64,000 nt of DNA from contig NZ_JAMLFW010000002.1 of NCBI RefSeq assembly GCF_024256385.1, forward strand, positions 744,001-808,000. The letters run 5' to 3'. Under the pieces are notes generated by a model, which worked only from the letters and a program-made list of their open reading frames with translations, was not told the DNA's origin and ran no database searches. The stretch comes from Anatilimnocola floriformis. Lineage in GTDB: Bacteria; Planctomycetota; Planctomycetia; Pirellulales; Pirellulaceae. The translations under genes were made by a program, and so were the position numbers. Of the stretch, positions 38,298-46,994 are shown one piece after another; position 1 is the first letter of the stretch; every line of letters starts with the position of its first letter.

Positions 38298-39544
38298 GCG
38301 CCTTGTCGCTGTCAGTTTCCGCCGAGCGCGTCTGCCGCCAATTGGACGAGCTCGCTGCCTTTTCGGATGCTCCCGCACCGGCGGTGACGCGAGTTCTCTT
38401 CACACCGACGGACATGCAAGGTCGGGCGTTTATCAAACGCCTGATGGAAGATGCCGGCTTGTCCTTTCGCGTCGATGCGGCAGGAAATCTGTTCGGTCGC
38501 TGGATTGGCAGTGAACCAAACCAACCAGCCGTGGCCACGGGTTCGCACTGCGATGCAATTCCCCACAGCGGCCGCTACGACGGCACGGTGGGTGTGATCG
38601 GCGCGATCGAAGCGGTGGTGTCACTAAAAGCAGCCGGCTTTCAGCCGCGGCGGTCGATCGATGTGATCATGTTCAACGCCGAAGAGCCGACGCGCTATGG
38701 CATTGGTTGTCTTGGTAGTCGGATTATGAGTGGACGACTTTCTCCAGAAGCGGCGGGCGAATTGCGTGATCAAGACGGCGAGACGTTTGAAACGACGCGT
38801 AAGAGCTCAGGCTGTCTCGGTAAGCTTCCGAGTGTGCGAATTTCGCCGAGCAAGTACAGTGCGTTCGTCGAACTCCACATCGAACAAGGCCCGCTGCTCG
38901 AAAAGCAAAACCTGCCGATCGGAGTAGTGACTGCCGTCGCGGCCCCGGCAGCATTTCGAGTGACGTTCCACGGCGAGGGAGGCCATGCCGGAGCGGTGCT
39001 GATGCACGAACGCAAAGATGCACTGCTACCGGCCGCAGAATTGACGGTTGCCGTGGAGCGTGCAGCGATGGAACTCGGCGGGAAGGATACGGTCGCAACC
39101 GTCGGCATTCTCGACGTCCATCCGCATGCGATCAACAGCATTCCGAGCCGGGCCGAGATGACCGTCGATGTGCGCGATATTGATTTGCAACGGCGCGACC
39201 TGGTGCTGGAAGTGATCAAGCGATACGCCGCTGAAGTTGCCCAGAATCGCGGCATGAAGATGAATCTCGAAATGATCAACGCCGACCCACCGGCGAAGTG
39301 CGACGTGCAAGTCATCGCCGCCATCCAAGCGGCTGCCGAAGAAGCCAAGCTTCCCGCCCTACCGATGATTAGTCGGGCGTATCACGATTCGCTGTTCATG
39401 GCCCTCATCGCGCCGACGTCGATGATTTTTATTCCCTGTCGCGGCGGTGTGAGTCATCGGCCCGATGAATATGCTTCGCCCGCAGCGATTCGCGGCGGCG
39501 TTGAAGTGCTTGCCCGCACGCTGGCCCGTTTATCTCATTCGTAA
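38294..39544 (+). CDS. Ureidoglycolate amidohydrolase-type M20 enzyme
   Basis: A 416-residue M20 enzyme related to but distinct from the first. Its metal region reads GSHCDAIPHSGRYDGTVG and FNAEEPTRYGIGCLGS; the EEPTRYG(I)xCLGS form is that of plant and bacterial ureidoglycolate amidohydrolase (UAH), where AllC enzymes have EEEGVRY. It would release glyoxylate, two ammonia and CO2 from ureidoglycolate. The ATG overlaps the stop of the cupin gene. An N-carbamoyl amino acid hydrolase is the main alternative, but the location favours UAH. Confidence 0.85.
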   Translation: MSALSLSVSAERVCRQLDELAAFSDAPAPAVTRVLFTPTDMQGRAFIKRLMEDAGLSFRVDAAGNLFGRWIGSEPNQPAVATGSHCDAIPHSGRYDGTVGVIGAIEAVVSLKAAGFQPRRSIDVIMFNAEEPTRYGIGCLGSRIMSGRLSPEAAGELRDQDGETFETTRKSSGCLGKLPSVRISPSKYSAFVELHIEQGPLLEKQNLPIGVVTAVAAPAAFRVTFHGEGGHAGAVLMHERKDALLPAAELTVAVERAAMELGGKDTVATVGILDVHPHAINSIPSRAEMTVDVRDIDLQRRDLVLEVIKRYAAEVAQNRGMKMNLEMINADPPAKCDVQVIAAIQAAAEEAKLPALPMISRAYHDSLFMALIAPTSMIFIPCRGGVSHRPDEYASPAAIRGGVEVLARTLARLSHS

Positions 39545-39565
39545 GGCGCCTTTTGAGGATTTACC

Positions 39566-40417
39566 TTGGCCCATTTGCAAAGTCAGAGTTACGGCAAGAG
39601 TCGCGTTCGGCTGTCGCACATCGAGCGGAAAGCCGAGCGTCACGAGTTCCTGGAAGTGACCACCGCGATCTCGCTCGATGGCGATTTTGCCGCTGCGTTC
39701 ACGTCGGCAGATAATCATCTGATCGTCGCCACCGACACGATGAAGAACACGGTTTACCTGCTCGCGCACGAGCACGGCGTGCCGTCGATCGAAGCCTTCG
39801 GCTTGCGGCTGGCCCAGCATTTTCTCGATCAATATCCGCACGTCACGCAGGTCCGCGTCTCGCTCGAAGAGAAACCGTGGCAGCGCCTGGCCATCGCCGG
39901 CGAGCCGCATCCGCACAGCTTTGTCGCGACCAGCGAGCGTCACATCTGCGAAATCGCCGCGACCCGCACGGCAACGAAGATGACGTCGGGCATGACCGAC
40001 CTGCAAGTGCTGAAAACCACGGGCTCCGGCTTTGCGAATTTTCATCGCGACGAGTACACCTCGCTGCCGGAAACCAACGACCGCATCTTCGCCACAACGA
40101 TCGAAGCCAACTGGCCCTGCAGCAACCTGCCCGACGACTGGAGCACCGCGCGCCAAAACATTCGCGCAGCCATCTTAAAAATCTTCGCCGAGAACTTCAG
40201 CCCTTCGGTGCAAGCGACCCTCTTCGAAATGGCCGAAGCAGCTTTCGTCGCCTGCTCGCAGATCGACGAAATCACCATCACGATGCCGAACCAACATCAC
40301 ATTCCGTTCAACTTCACCCCGTTCGGTAAGACGAATGCGAACATCACGTTCATCCCCACCGATGAACCGCATGGCCTGATCAGCGGGACGGTGCGAAGGG
40401 GAGAGAAAAAGTGCTGA
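39566..40417 (+). CDS. pucL: Urate oxidase (uricase)
   Basis: A 283-residue cofactor-free uricase. The T-fold signatures are visible: YGKSRVRL at the N-terminus, ATDTMKNTVYLLA around residue 55 (the catalytic Thr and Lys region), a VLKTTGSGFANFHRDEYTSL stretch and the C-terminal IPFNFTPFGKTNAN. It turns urate into 5-hydroxyisourate. The start is a TTG at 39566; no ATG or GTG lies close enough to keep the N-terminal strand. The next gene overlaps its stop by seven bases. Confidence 0.95.
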   Translation: MAHLQSQSYGKSRVRLSHIERKAERHEFLEVTTAISLDGDFAAAFTSADNHLIVATDTMKNTVYLLAHEHGVPSIEAFGLRLAQHFLDQYPHVTQVRVSLEEKPWQRLAIAGEPHPHSFVATSERHICEIAATRTATKMTSGMTDLQVLKTTGSGFANFHRDEYTSLPETNDRIFATTIEANWPCSNLPDDWSTARQNIRAAILKIFAENFSPSVQATLFEMAEAAFVACSQIDEITITMPNQHHIPFNFTPFGKTNANITFIPTDEPHGLISGTVRRGEKKC

Positions 40418-41793
40418 GCGCGAGCTATTCGGATCCGAGCATGTTTTTTCTGCAAAGTCGTCGCGTCGTAACGCCAGAAGGAGTGCGCCCGGCGAAGATT
40501 CTTGTAAACGGCACCGTGATGCTGGTTGCCAACTACGGCGAAACTGTCAATTTCGGACGGCCAATGGAGATTGAAGTCCACGACCTCGGTGATCTCGTCA
40601 TTTCGCCCGGGGTAATTGACGCTCACGTCCACGTCAACGATCCGGGTAGCGACTGGGAAGGATTCGAATCGGCCACGCGGGCTGCTGCGGCCGGCGGTGT
40701 GACCACGCTCGTCGACATGCCGCTCAACAGTCTGCCGGTGACAACGACGATCGCTGCCTTGAAAGCTAAGCAAGAAGCATCGCGGCGCAAGTTGTGGGTC
40801 GATGTAGGGCTGTATGGCGGATTGGTGCAAGGCAATGCCGATCAAATGCAGGACTTGTGCGACGCCGGCGTGCTCGGTGTGAAATGCTTCTTGTGTCATT
40901 CGGGGCTCGATGAGTTTCCGAACGCGCTCGAAGCCGATCTGCGGCAAGCCATGCCGATTCTGGCGAAAGCCAGAATTCCCCTGCTCGTGCATGCGGAACT
41001 GTTAAGTTCGCCGGCGCCTGCCGTTGTTGATCCTCGCTCTTTCGCACAGTTCGTCGCATCGCGGCCTGAGAAGTGGGAATTGGATGCGATTCAGCTGATG
41101 CTTAATTTGTGCCGCGAAACGGGATGTCAGGTGCATATCGTGCATCTGGCCACCGGCGCCGCACTGCCGATGCTGGCCGCAGCGAAGCAGGAAGGCCTGC
41201 CGATCACGGTCGAGACTTGTCCGCATTATCTGTTCTTCGAAAACACGACTGTTGCCGATGGCGACACACGCTTCAAGTGCGCGCCGCCCATTCGCGCAGG
41301 TGCAGCCGCCCAGTTGTGGCAAGGTTTGCTCGATGGTGTGATCGATACGATCGGCTCCGATCATTCGCCGTGTCCGCCAGAGATGAAGCATCTCGATACC
41401 GGCGACTTCACGCAGGCGTGGGGTGGAATTGCTTCGTTACAATTGACATTGCCCGCGGTGTGGACGTTCATGAGACGTCATGGCTGCGAGGATCTGTCGC
41501 TGGTCACAAAATGGCTGACGACCGAACCAGCGAAACTTGTCGGCATCGAAGTTCGCAAGGGGCAAATCACCGCCGGTTTCGATGCCGACCTGATCGTCTG
41601 GGATCCAGACGCAAAGTGGAAGGTCGAAGCGAGCGAGTTGCTGCACCGCCAACCGATCACACCCTACGACGGCTGCGAAATGACGGGCAAAGTGGTGCGA
41701 ACCTACGTGCGCGGTCAGCAAGTGTTTCGTGATGGCCATCTGCTCAGGCAGCCATTCGCAAAGGTGCTCAAGCCGTGGTGGCAAGGACAGTAA
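40411..41793 (+). CDS. allB: Allantoinase
   Basis: A 460-residue cyclic amidohydrolase. Metal site DAHVHVNDPGSDWEGFES near residue 70, GVLGVKCFLCHSG at the carbamylated lysine region, HVEL-like HAELLSSP, TVETCPHYLFF, and GSDHSPCPPEMK at the end of the barrel. It opens allantoin to allantoate. The GTG at 40411 follows GGGGAG with good spacing and overlaps the uricase stop, so translation is coupled; an ATG at 40441 is the alternative. Confidence 0.95.
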   Translation: MLSASYSDPSMFFLQSRRVVTPEGVRPAKILVNGTVMLVANYGETVNFGRPMEIEVHDLGDLVISPGVIDAHVHVNDPGSDWEGFESATRAAAAGGVTTLVDMPLNSLPVTTTIAALKAKQEASRRKLWVDVGLYGGLVQGNADQMQDLCDAGVLGVKCFLCHSGLDEFPNALEADLRQAMPILAKARIPLLVHAELLSSPAPAVVDPRSFAQFVASRPEKWELDAIQLMLNLCRETGCQVHIVHLATGAALPMLAAAKQEGLPITVETCPHYLFFENTTVADGDTRFKCAPPIRAGAAAQLWQGLLDGVIDTIGSDHSPCPPEMKHLDTGDFTQAWGGIASLQLTLPAVWTFMRRHGCEDLSLVTKWLTTEPAKLVGIEVRKGQITAGFDADLIVWDPDAKWKVEASELLHRQPITPYDGCEMTGKVVRTYVRGQQVFRDGHLLRQPFAKVLKPWWQGQ

Positions 41794-41796
41794 GTG

Positions 41797-42297
41797 ATGA
41801 ATGTCGCCAGCACTCTCAATTCGCTCGACGCGGCCCCTGCCCGCGATGCTCTCCAAAAATGCTGCGCCGCGCCGCAGTGGGCTGAACAGATGCTCGCGCG
41901 CCGGCCATTCGCCACCGATGAAGAAGTAACTCACGCCGCAGTCGACATCTGGTGGTCGCTCAATCGCAACGAGTGGCTCGCCGCTTTCGCCGCGCATCCC
42001 AAGATCGGTGATCCGGCCAGCTTGCGGGCCAAGTATGCGAATACTTCGCACTGGGCCAGCAACGAACAAGCAGGCGTTGCTGCCGCGGCCGAACAAACGT
42101 TGCAGGAACTCGCCGATTACAATCAGCGGTACGAACAGCGGTTTGGCTACATCTTTATCGTGTGCGCCACCGGCAAGAGTGCAGCCGAGATGCTTGCGCT
42201 GCTCAAAGGACGCATCGACAACGATGCTGAATCGGAGATCAAAGTCGCCGCTGGCGAGCAACTGAAAATCACTTTGCTGCGGCTGCAAAAAGTGTAG
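41797..42297 (+). CDS. uraD: 2-oxo-4-hydroxy-4-carboxy-5-ureidoimidazoline (OHCU) decarboxylase
   Basis: A 166-residue helical protein with the OHCU decarboxylase signature: AAHPKIGDPASL, then the SNEQAG loop and YEQRFGYIFIVCATGKS. It decarboxylates OHCU to (S)-allantoin, the third step after urate oxidation. It follows allantoinase by three bases. The TAG stop is inside a REP at 42295. Confidence 0.94.
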   Translation: MNVASTLNSLDAAPARDALQKCCAAPQWAEQMLARRPFATDEEVTHAAVDIWWSLNRNEWLAAFAAHPKIGDPASLRAKYANTSHWASNEQAGVAAAAEQTLQELADYNQRYEQRFGYIFIVCATGKSAAEMLALLKGRIDNDAESEIKVAAGEQLKITLLRLQKV

Positions 42298-42345
42298 TCG
42301 TCACGCTCCGCGTGGCGCGCCCCACACGGAGCGTGAGAACTACAC
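42295..42345. repeat. Inverted pair of TCC-loop REP hairpins between uraD and uraH
   Basis: Left copy: TAGTCG, hairpin TCACGC-TCC-GCGTGG. Right copy on the minus strand: GTAGTTC, hairpin TCACGC-TCC-GTGTGG. The first supplies the uraD stop codon; the pair sits in the 59-base gap before uraH. Confidence 0.88.
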
Positions 42346-42356
42346 AGGAACCAATC

Positions 42357-42707
42357 ATGACCACCAAAAGCCCCATCACCACCCACATCCTCGACGTCGC
42401 CCGCGGCAAACCAGCCGTGGGAGTTGCCGTTCGTTTGGAAGGGCTCGAAACGTCGAATCAGTGGCGGTTGATCGGCGAGGGAACGACCAACGCCGATGGC
42501 CGCGTGACCGATCTCATGCAGCCAGGTTCGCTGCTGGCCGGGCAATATCGGCTGATCTTCGCCACGGCCGATTACTTTGCCGGCCAGCAGATTGCGGCCT
42601 TTTACCCGCAAGTAACGATCGAATTCAGCGTCGCGGCCCCCGCCGAGCACTACCACGTGCCGCTGCTCCTCAGCCCGTTTGGCTATTCGACGTATCGGGG
42701 CAGTTAG
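42357..42707 (+). CDS. uraH: 5-hydroxyisourate hydrolase (transthyretin-like)
   Basis: A 116-residue protein with the family marks THILDVARGKPA at the start and HYHVPLLLSPFGYSTYRGS at the C-terminus; the last four residues YRGS are the defining ending of HIU hydrolase as against transthyretin. It hydrolyses 5-hydroxyisourate to OHCU. The ATG at 42357 has AGGAA before it. A longer frame to 42312 would translate the REP. Confidence 0.95.
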   Translation: MTTKSPITTHILDVARGKPAVGVAVRLEGLETSNQWRLIGEGTTNADGRVTDLMQPGSLLAGQYRLIFATADYFAGQQIAAFYPQVTIEFSVAAPAEHYHVPLLLSPFGYSTYRGS

Positions 42708-42744
42708 TTGACGAAACCCTTGCTGCCCGTTAGCTTTAGGCAGG

Positions 42745-45087
42745 ATGAGAGAAGATTCGCACCACCGCCGTCCCGCCGACAAGCGTTCTGAGAAACCAAA
42801 CTCTGCCACGCAGGGAAATCGCGAGCGCGCAGACCGCGATCCAGGCCGGCCACGATCGGCTCGCCCCGACGCTCGCCGACCCGAGCCGCGGCCTCGTGAT
42901 GCGGCTCCTCCGCAGCCTGCGGAAAGGCCCAAATCGCAATCGCGGCCGCCTCGTTCTTACGTCGATTTTGGCGACGATGCCGATGACGACGATCTGCCGC
43001 CGGCCCTGCCGCCGCAGCAAAAGCCAGAGCGCGCTGGTGGTCCGCCGCGAACGAGCGCACCACGATCGGTCCGCAGCGATCGGCCAGCTCGAACCGAACC
43101 ACGAACCGAATCACGTCGCCCCGAGCCGCGTCCCGCACGCCAGCCGGAACCTCGCAGCGAGTCGCGAGCCGATGCTCGCCCCGAACCAAGAACTGCCGCG
43201 CCCCGCGCGGAACGAGTCGAGCGAAGCGACCGCAGCCAACGGCCCCAGCGCGAAGAGCGACCCAAGTCAGAACCACGCGCCGAACGTCCTCGCACCGACC
43301 GGCCTCGCAGTGATCGTCCGCGTGACGAACGTCCCCGCGAAGATCGTCCCCGCGAAGATCGTCCCCGCGAAGATCGGCCTCGTGAAGATCGGCCTCGTGA
43401 AGACAGGCCTCGTGAAGACAGGCCTCGTGAAGACAGGCCTCTTGAAGACAGGCCTCGCGACGAACGTCCCAAGTCGGAGGCGCCGCGCAGCGAGCGTCCT
43501 CGTACCGAACGACCAGAACGTGCCGAACGCTCGGAACGTCCCGAACGAAACGACAAGCCGCGGACTGAGCGGCCCGAACGTACAGAGCGTCCTCGCGCCG
43601 AGCGAACGGAACGCCCCGAACGAAATGACCGGCCTGAGCGCAGCGAACGTCCGGAGCGTGCTGAACGACCCGAACGGAGCGAGCGTCCCGACCGCGAATC
43701 GCCGCCGCCCCGTGATCGCGAGCGATCGGCCAAGCCGGCAGCTCCAAAAGCTCCTGCCACCACACAACGCACCGCCGGCCAAAAGCCTGCCGGCAAATCG
43801 ACCGAAAAGTTCGCCACGCCAGCCGCCAGCAGCGACGCGCCGTCGTTCGCCAGCCTCGGCCTGAGCAAGTCGATGCTCGCCTCGCTCACCGAAGCCGGCT
43901 ACGAATATCCCACGCAGATCCAAGCCGGCCTGATTCCGCTGGCCCTCGAGGGTGTCGACGTCGTCGGCCAGGCCCGCACCGGCACCGGCAAAACGGCATC
44001 GTTCGCGATTCCGATCATCGAGCAACTTTATCTCGGCCCTGACGCACAGCATCCGCAAGCGCTCGTCCTCGTTCCCACTCGCGAGCTCGCGGTGCAGGTT
44101 CGCGACGAGTTTGTGAAGCTCGCCTTCGGCCGGCCGATCAAGAGCGCTGCGGTCTACGGCGGCAAGCCGATCCGCTCGCAGATCGACAAGCTCCGCGAAG
44201 GTGTGCACGTCGTCGTCGGCACGCCCGGCCGCGTGCTCGATCACCTGGCCCGCGGCACCATCCAGATGGACGAGCTCGAGATCGTCGTCCTCGACGAAGC
44301 CGACCGCATGCTCGATATCGGCTTCCGGCCCGACATCGAAAAGATCCTCCGCCGTTGCCCCAAGGACCGGCAGACGTTGCTCCTCAGCGCCACCGTGCCG
44401 CCGCCGATCGCCAAGCTGGCCGAGCGGTACATGGTCGAGCCCGAAACGCTCAACTTCTCGCCCAAGGAACTCGCGGTCGAAACGATCGAGCAGTTCTATT
44501 ACACGGTCGACGGCAACCGCAAATTCGACCTGCTGCAACGGCTGCTTGAGCGCGAAAATCCGCGGCAAGCGATCGTGTTCTGCCGCACCAAGCGAGGCAC
44601 CGAAAAGATCTTCCAGCGGCTCAGCAAGAAGCTCTCAAACGTCGGCTGCATTCACGGCGACATGAATCAGAGCGCCCGCGACCGCGTGATGCGCGGCTTC
44701 CGCGATGCCTCGATCACCTACCTGATCGCCACCGACGTCGTCGGCCGCGGCATCGACGTCTCCGCCGTCTCGCACATCATCAACTTCGATATTCCCGCCT
44801 TCAGCGACGACTACGTCCACCGCGTCGGCCGCACCGGCCGCATGGGCCGCGAGGGCGTGGCTTACACGTTCGTCTGCCCCGATGAAGGCCCCGAGCTGAC
44901 GCGCATCGAACAGCGGATCAACATCCAGTTGAAGCGCGGCGAGATGGAAAACTTCGAAATGGTCAGCGGCCCCATGCCGCGCGGCGTCGGCCCCGACGGC
45001 GAAGAACTCGCCGAAGGCCCACCGCCACCACCGCCGCCCACCAGCCTGATGCGCCGCCCGCCGAAGCGCTATCGCCGCGGCGTCTAA
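42745..45087 (+). CDS. DEAD-box RNA helicase with a long Arg/Glu/Pro-rich N-terminal tail
   Basis: A 780-residue protein. Residues 1-360 are low-complexity, with about eight near-perfect five-residue RPRED units (43318-43470) and many RPER or RSERP variants, so this part is disordered and very basic/acidic. Residues 370-740 are the helicase core: YEYPTQIQAGLIPLAL (Q motif), ARTGTGKTASF (Walker A), VLDEADRMLDIGF (DEAD), SATVPPP (SAT), then RVGRTGRMGREG (motif VI). It would unwind RNA duplexes in ribosome assembly or mRNA decay. The helicase call is firm; a role for the tail in RNA binding or condensate formation is inference. Confidence 0.93.
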   Translation: MREDSHHRRPADKRSEKPNSATQGNRERADRDPGRPRSARPDARRPEPRPRDAAPPQPAERPKSQSRPPRSYVDFGDDADDDDLPPALPPQQKPERAGGPPRTSAPRSVRSDRPARTEPRTESRRPEPRPARQPEPRSESRADARPEPRTAAPRAERVERSDRSQRPQREERPKSEPRAERPRTDRPRSDRPRDERPREDRPREDRPREDRPREDRPREDRPREDRPREDRPLEDRPRDERPKSEAPRSERPRTERPERAERSERPERNDKPRTERPERTERPRAERTERPERNDRPERSERPERAERPERSERPDRESPPPRDRERSAKPAAPKAPATTQRTAGQKPAGKSTEKFATPAASSDAPSFASLGLSKSMLASLTEAGYEYPTQIQAGLIPLALEGVDVVGQARTGTGKTASFAIPIIEQLYLGPDAQHPQALVLVPTRELAVQVRDEFVKLAFGRPIKSAAVYGGKPIRSQIDKLREGVHVVVGTPGRVLDHLARGTIQMDELEIVVLDEADRMLDIGFRPDIEKILRRCPKDRQTLLLSATVPPPIAKLAERYMVEPETLNFSPKELAVETIEQFYYTVDGNRKFDLLQRLLERENPRQAIVFCRTKRGTEKIFQRLSKKLSNVGCIHGDMNQSARDRVMRGFRDASITYLIATDVVGRGIDVSAVSHIINFDIPAFSDDYVHRVGRTGRMGREGVAYTFVCPDEGPELTRIEQRINIQLKRGEMENFEMVSGPMPRGVGPDGEELAEGPPPPPPPTSLMRRPPKRYRRGV
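43318..43470 (+). repeat. 15-bp tandem repeat coding for RPRED units
   Basis: About eight units of a 15-bp sequence with CCTCGTGAAGATCGG-type core, alternating C and T at wobble sites, and one RPLED variant. Because the unit length is a multiple of three and lacks stops, all six frames stay open here, which produces several false long frames. Confidence 0.85.
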
Positions 45088-45837
45088 CCCGTCTTGATCG
45101 GGTGGTACGGGTCTACCCACCCGTGCTCGCTGGCCATTTTGGGAAGAGCTTAAACGGCCGATAGCGGTGGACCTCATGCCCTTCTGAGGTAAGCTCGCGC
45201 CGCAGCGCACGTCGAACTCAATTCGAGCTCTGGCTGACATTACCAAGCGAACGCGGGTGGCACCCCAGCCGCCCATTCCGACTCTTCGCTCCCGTAGCAA
45301 GTCTTCAGTCCGCGCGATGGAATATATAACAGGTTATCAAAATCCGCGCGACTCCGGCAACCTCTTACCAATCAACGCCTTACGGCAAAAACAGGTGGTT
45401 ATAACGGGTCAGCGGTATAACCTTTTTATAACCACCGCCGATTGTTCGCACCCGATTCGATCGCTGCCGCCCCCGACCGCCGTTCGCCACTCCGCGGTCA
45501 CTCTCCGCGCGCACCGGTAGCGCCGCGACTCCCGTCGATTTCAAAAACATCCACCTAAGTGCCAAAGATCACTCGCCAATTAAATGCGCAAATGATGACA
45601 ACTTAGGTCAAAGAAAAGAAGAATTTCCGAGTGGGTAGGTGGTTGGGTGGCACGGGTGTACCCACCCGTGTTCGCTGGCCATTGCGGCAAGAGCTTAAAC
45701 GGCCATAAGCGGTGGACCTCATGCCCTTCTGAGGTAAGCTCGTGCCGCAGCGCGCTTCGAAATCAAGTCGAACTCGCTGACATTGCCTGTCTCGGCCCTC
45801 TACGCACGCGAACATATATCGGCTGAAAGCCTAGTCG
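45088..45837. repeat. 750-bp gene-free stretch with two long REP blocks and an inverted repeat
   Basis: The first repeat block spans 45101-45265 and the second 45644-45787; they share GGGTGG.ACGGGTGTACCC ACCCGTG followed by TTAAACGGCC, GCGGTGGACCTCATGCCC and CTTCTGAGGTAAGCTCG. Between them 45394-45404 and 45426-45436 are a perfect 11-bp inverted repeat (GGTGGTTATAA / TTATAACCACC). A short stretch at 45320-45345 resembles the coding end of the HTH gene at 12.6 kb. No ORF here is credible. Confidence 0.8.
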
Positions 45838-46946
45838 TCATGGCCACTCATCGAGTTTGGTCTGCGACAGAACGTCAAGGAGTCCATCTGACGCGAATGA
45901 AATGTATCGCTGACTCTGCTTTCTGAATGAGTCTTGAAACATGCTCGATAATCTTCCTTCCCATTCCGAATGCTTCTGAATATCGCTAATTATAAGCTTT
46001 TCGAGGTCGGTGTTCTCGGCTAACCCTTCTGTCAACAACCGGAGCATGAACGCGTCCGTGGCGGGAAAGCTGTAACCTATGATCCACACTTGACGTGCAC
46101 GCGTCAGTGCACCAATGGCTGCTCTCCAGTTCTGTTGAATTACAGGAGCGCTAGAACTCTTTCCAAGCATTGGGGGGATGATTGCCGGTGTCGGATCGGA
46201 CCAATCTGCGTCGCCACCTCGCTGCTCTTTGCAAATATTCACCATCTCCGCGCGGGCAAATCCTAGCCCCGATAACTTCGAGTGCGGAATACGAGAGTCA
46301 ATTCCATTAAATGCCCCCCACTTCTTTTTTCCCTGAAACCAATTCACTGAACCATGTAGTTTGATGATGGGGATGACATTTTTATCGACATCTGGATAAA
46401 TATTTACTGGTTGTTTCAGCTCGCTCGTTAGCCGGTCCGTGAGCTTCTCAAATCCTGGATAGACAAAGCAACGCATTTCATTGACGAGTGATGCCTCGCA
46501 GACCAAGTCGTAGTTTGTCGTGATAATCGAGAGATTCAGTCCCGCGTTTTCCACCATCCGTGCAATGTTCGCCCAAGGTCGTGTACCGTTGAATGTCCGG
46601 TACATCTCCCAGATGCACCACGAAATATGCTTGCAAAGCTCGTCCGGACTCACGAGCCGTCTGCCGATAGGCATCAAATCGACGCCGGACAAACGCAATA
46701 AGTCAGCTTGCGTGTAGAGTTCTTCGATGTTCTCCCAGTTACGAATGAATGCCCAACTCGAATCCCTGCAGCGACGATAGAAATCGAACATCACCTCATA
46801 CGATTCTTGCATGTCCTTGTAGCTGTTACTTCGCTAGCTCGACGTGCACGCTTCATGAATTGGGTCATGACTGGCAAGCCGGATGGTGCTGACGCACCTG
46901 CGCCCAGAATGAACACGATCTGATCCGTGTACTCCATTTCCATCAT
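45838..46946 (-). pseudogene. SIR2-like domain protein, frameshifted
   Basis: The upstream frame (ATG about 46946) encodes IVFILGAGASAPSGLPVM, the GAGAS nucleotide motif of SIR2-fold proteins. After RASEV the frame ends. The rest continues one frame over from about 46830: IITTNYDLVCEAS (the TNYD motif), IPIIKLHGSVNW (LHG) and VWIIGYSFPATDAFM (the GYS motif). Together they give a 370-residue SIR2_2-type protein, a class found in anti-phage defence as NAD+-degrading enzymes. A single missing base near 46825 would explain the break. GC is lower than in neighbours. Whether it is a dead gene or a read error is open. Confidence 0.75.
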
Positions 46947-46994
46947 TCTCCAGTGCATGGTGAGTGTAGCCTTAGATGATATTGTATATTGCAC

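Noticed and set aside
42704-44568. Several long frames on both strands over the helicase tail
   Set aside because: They come from the stop-free 15-bp tandem repeat; the helicase frame is the only one with conserved motifs.
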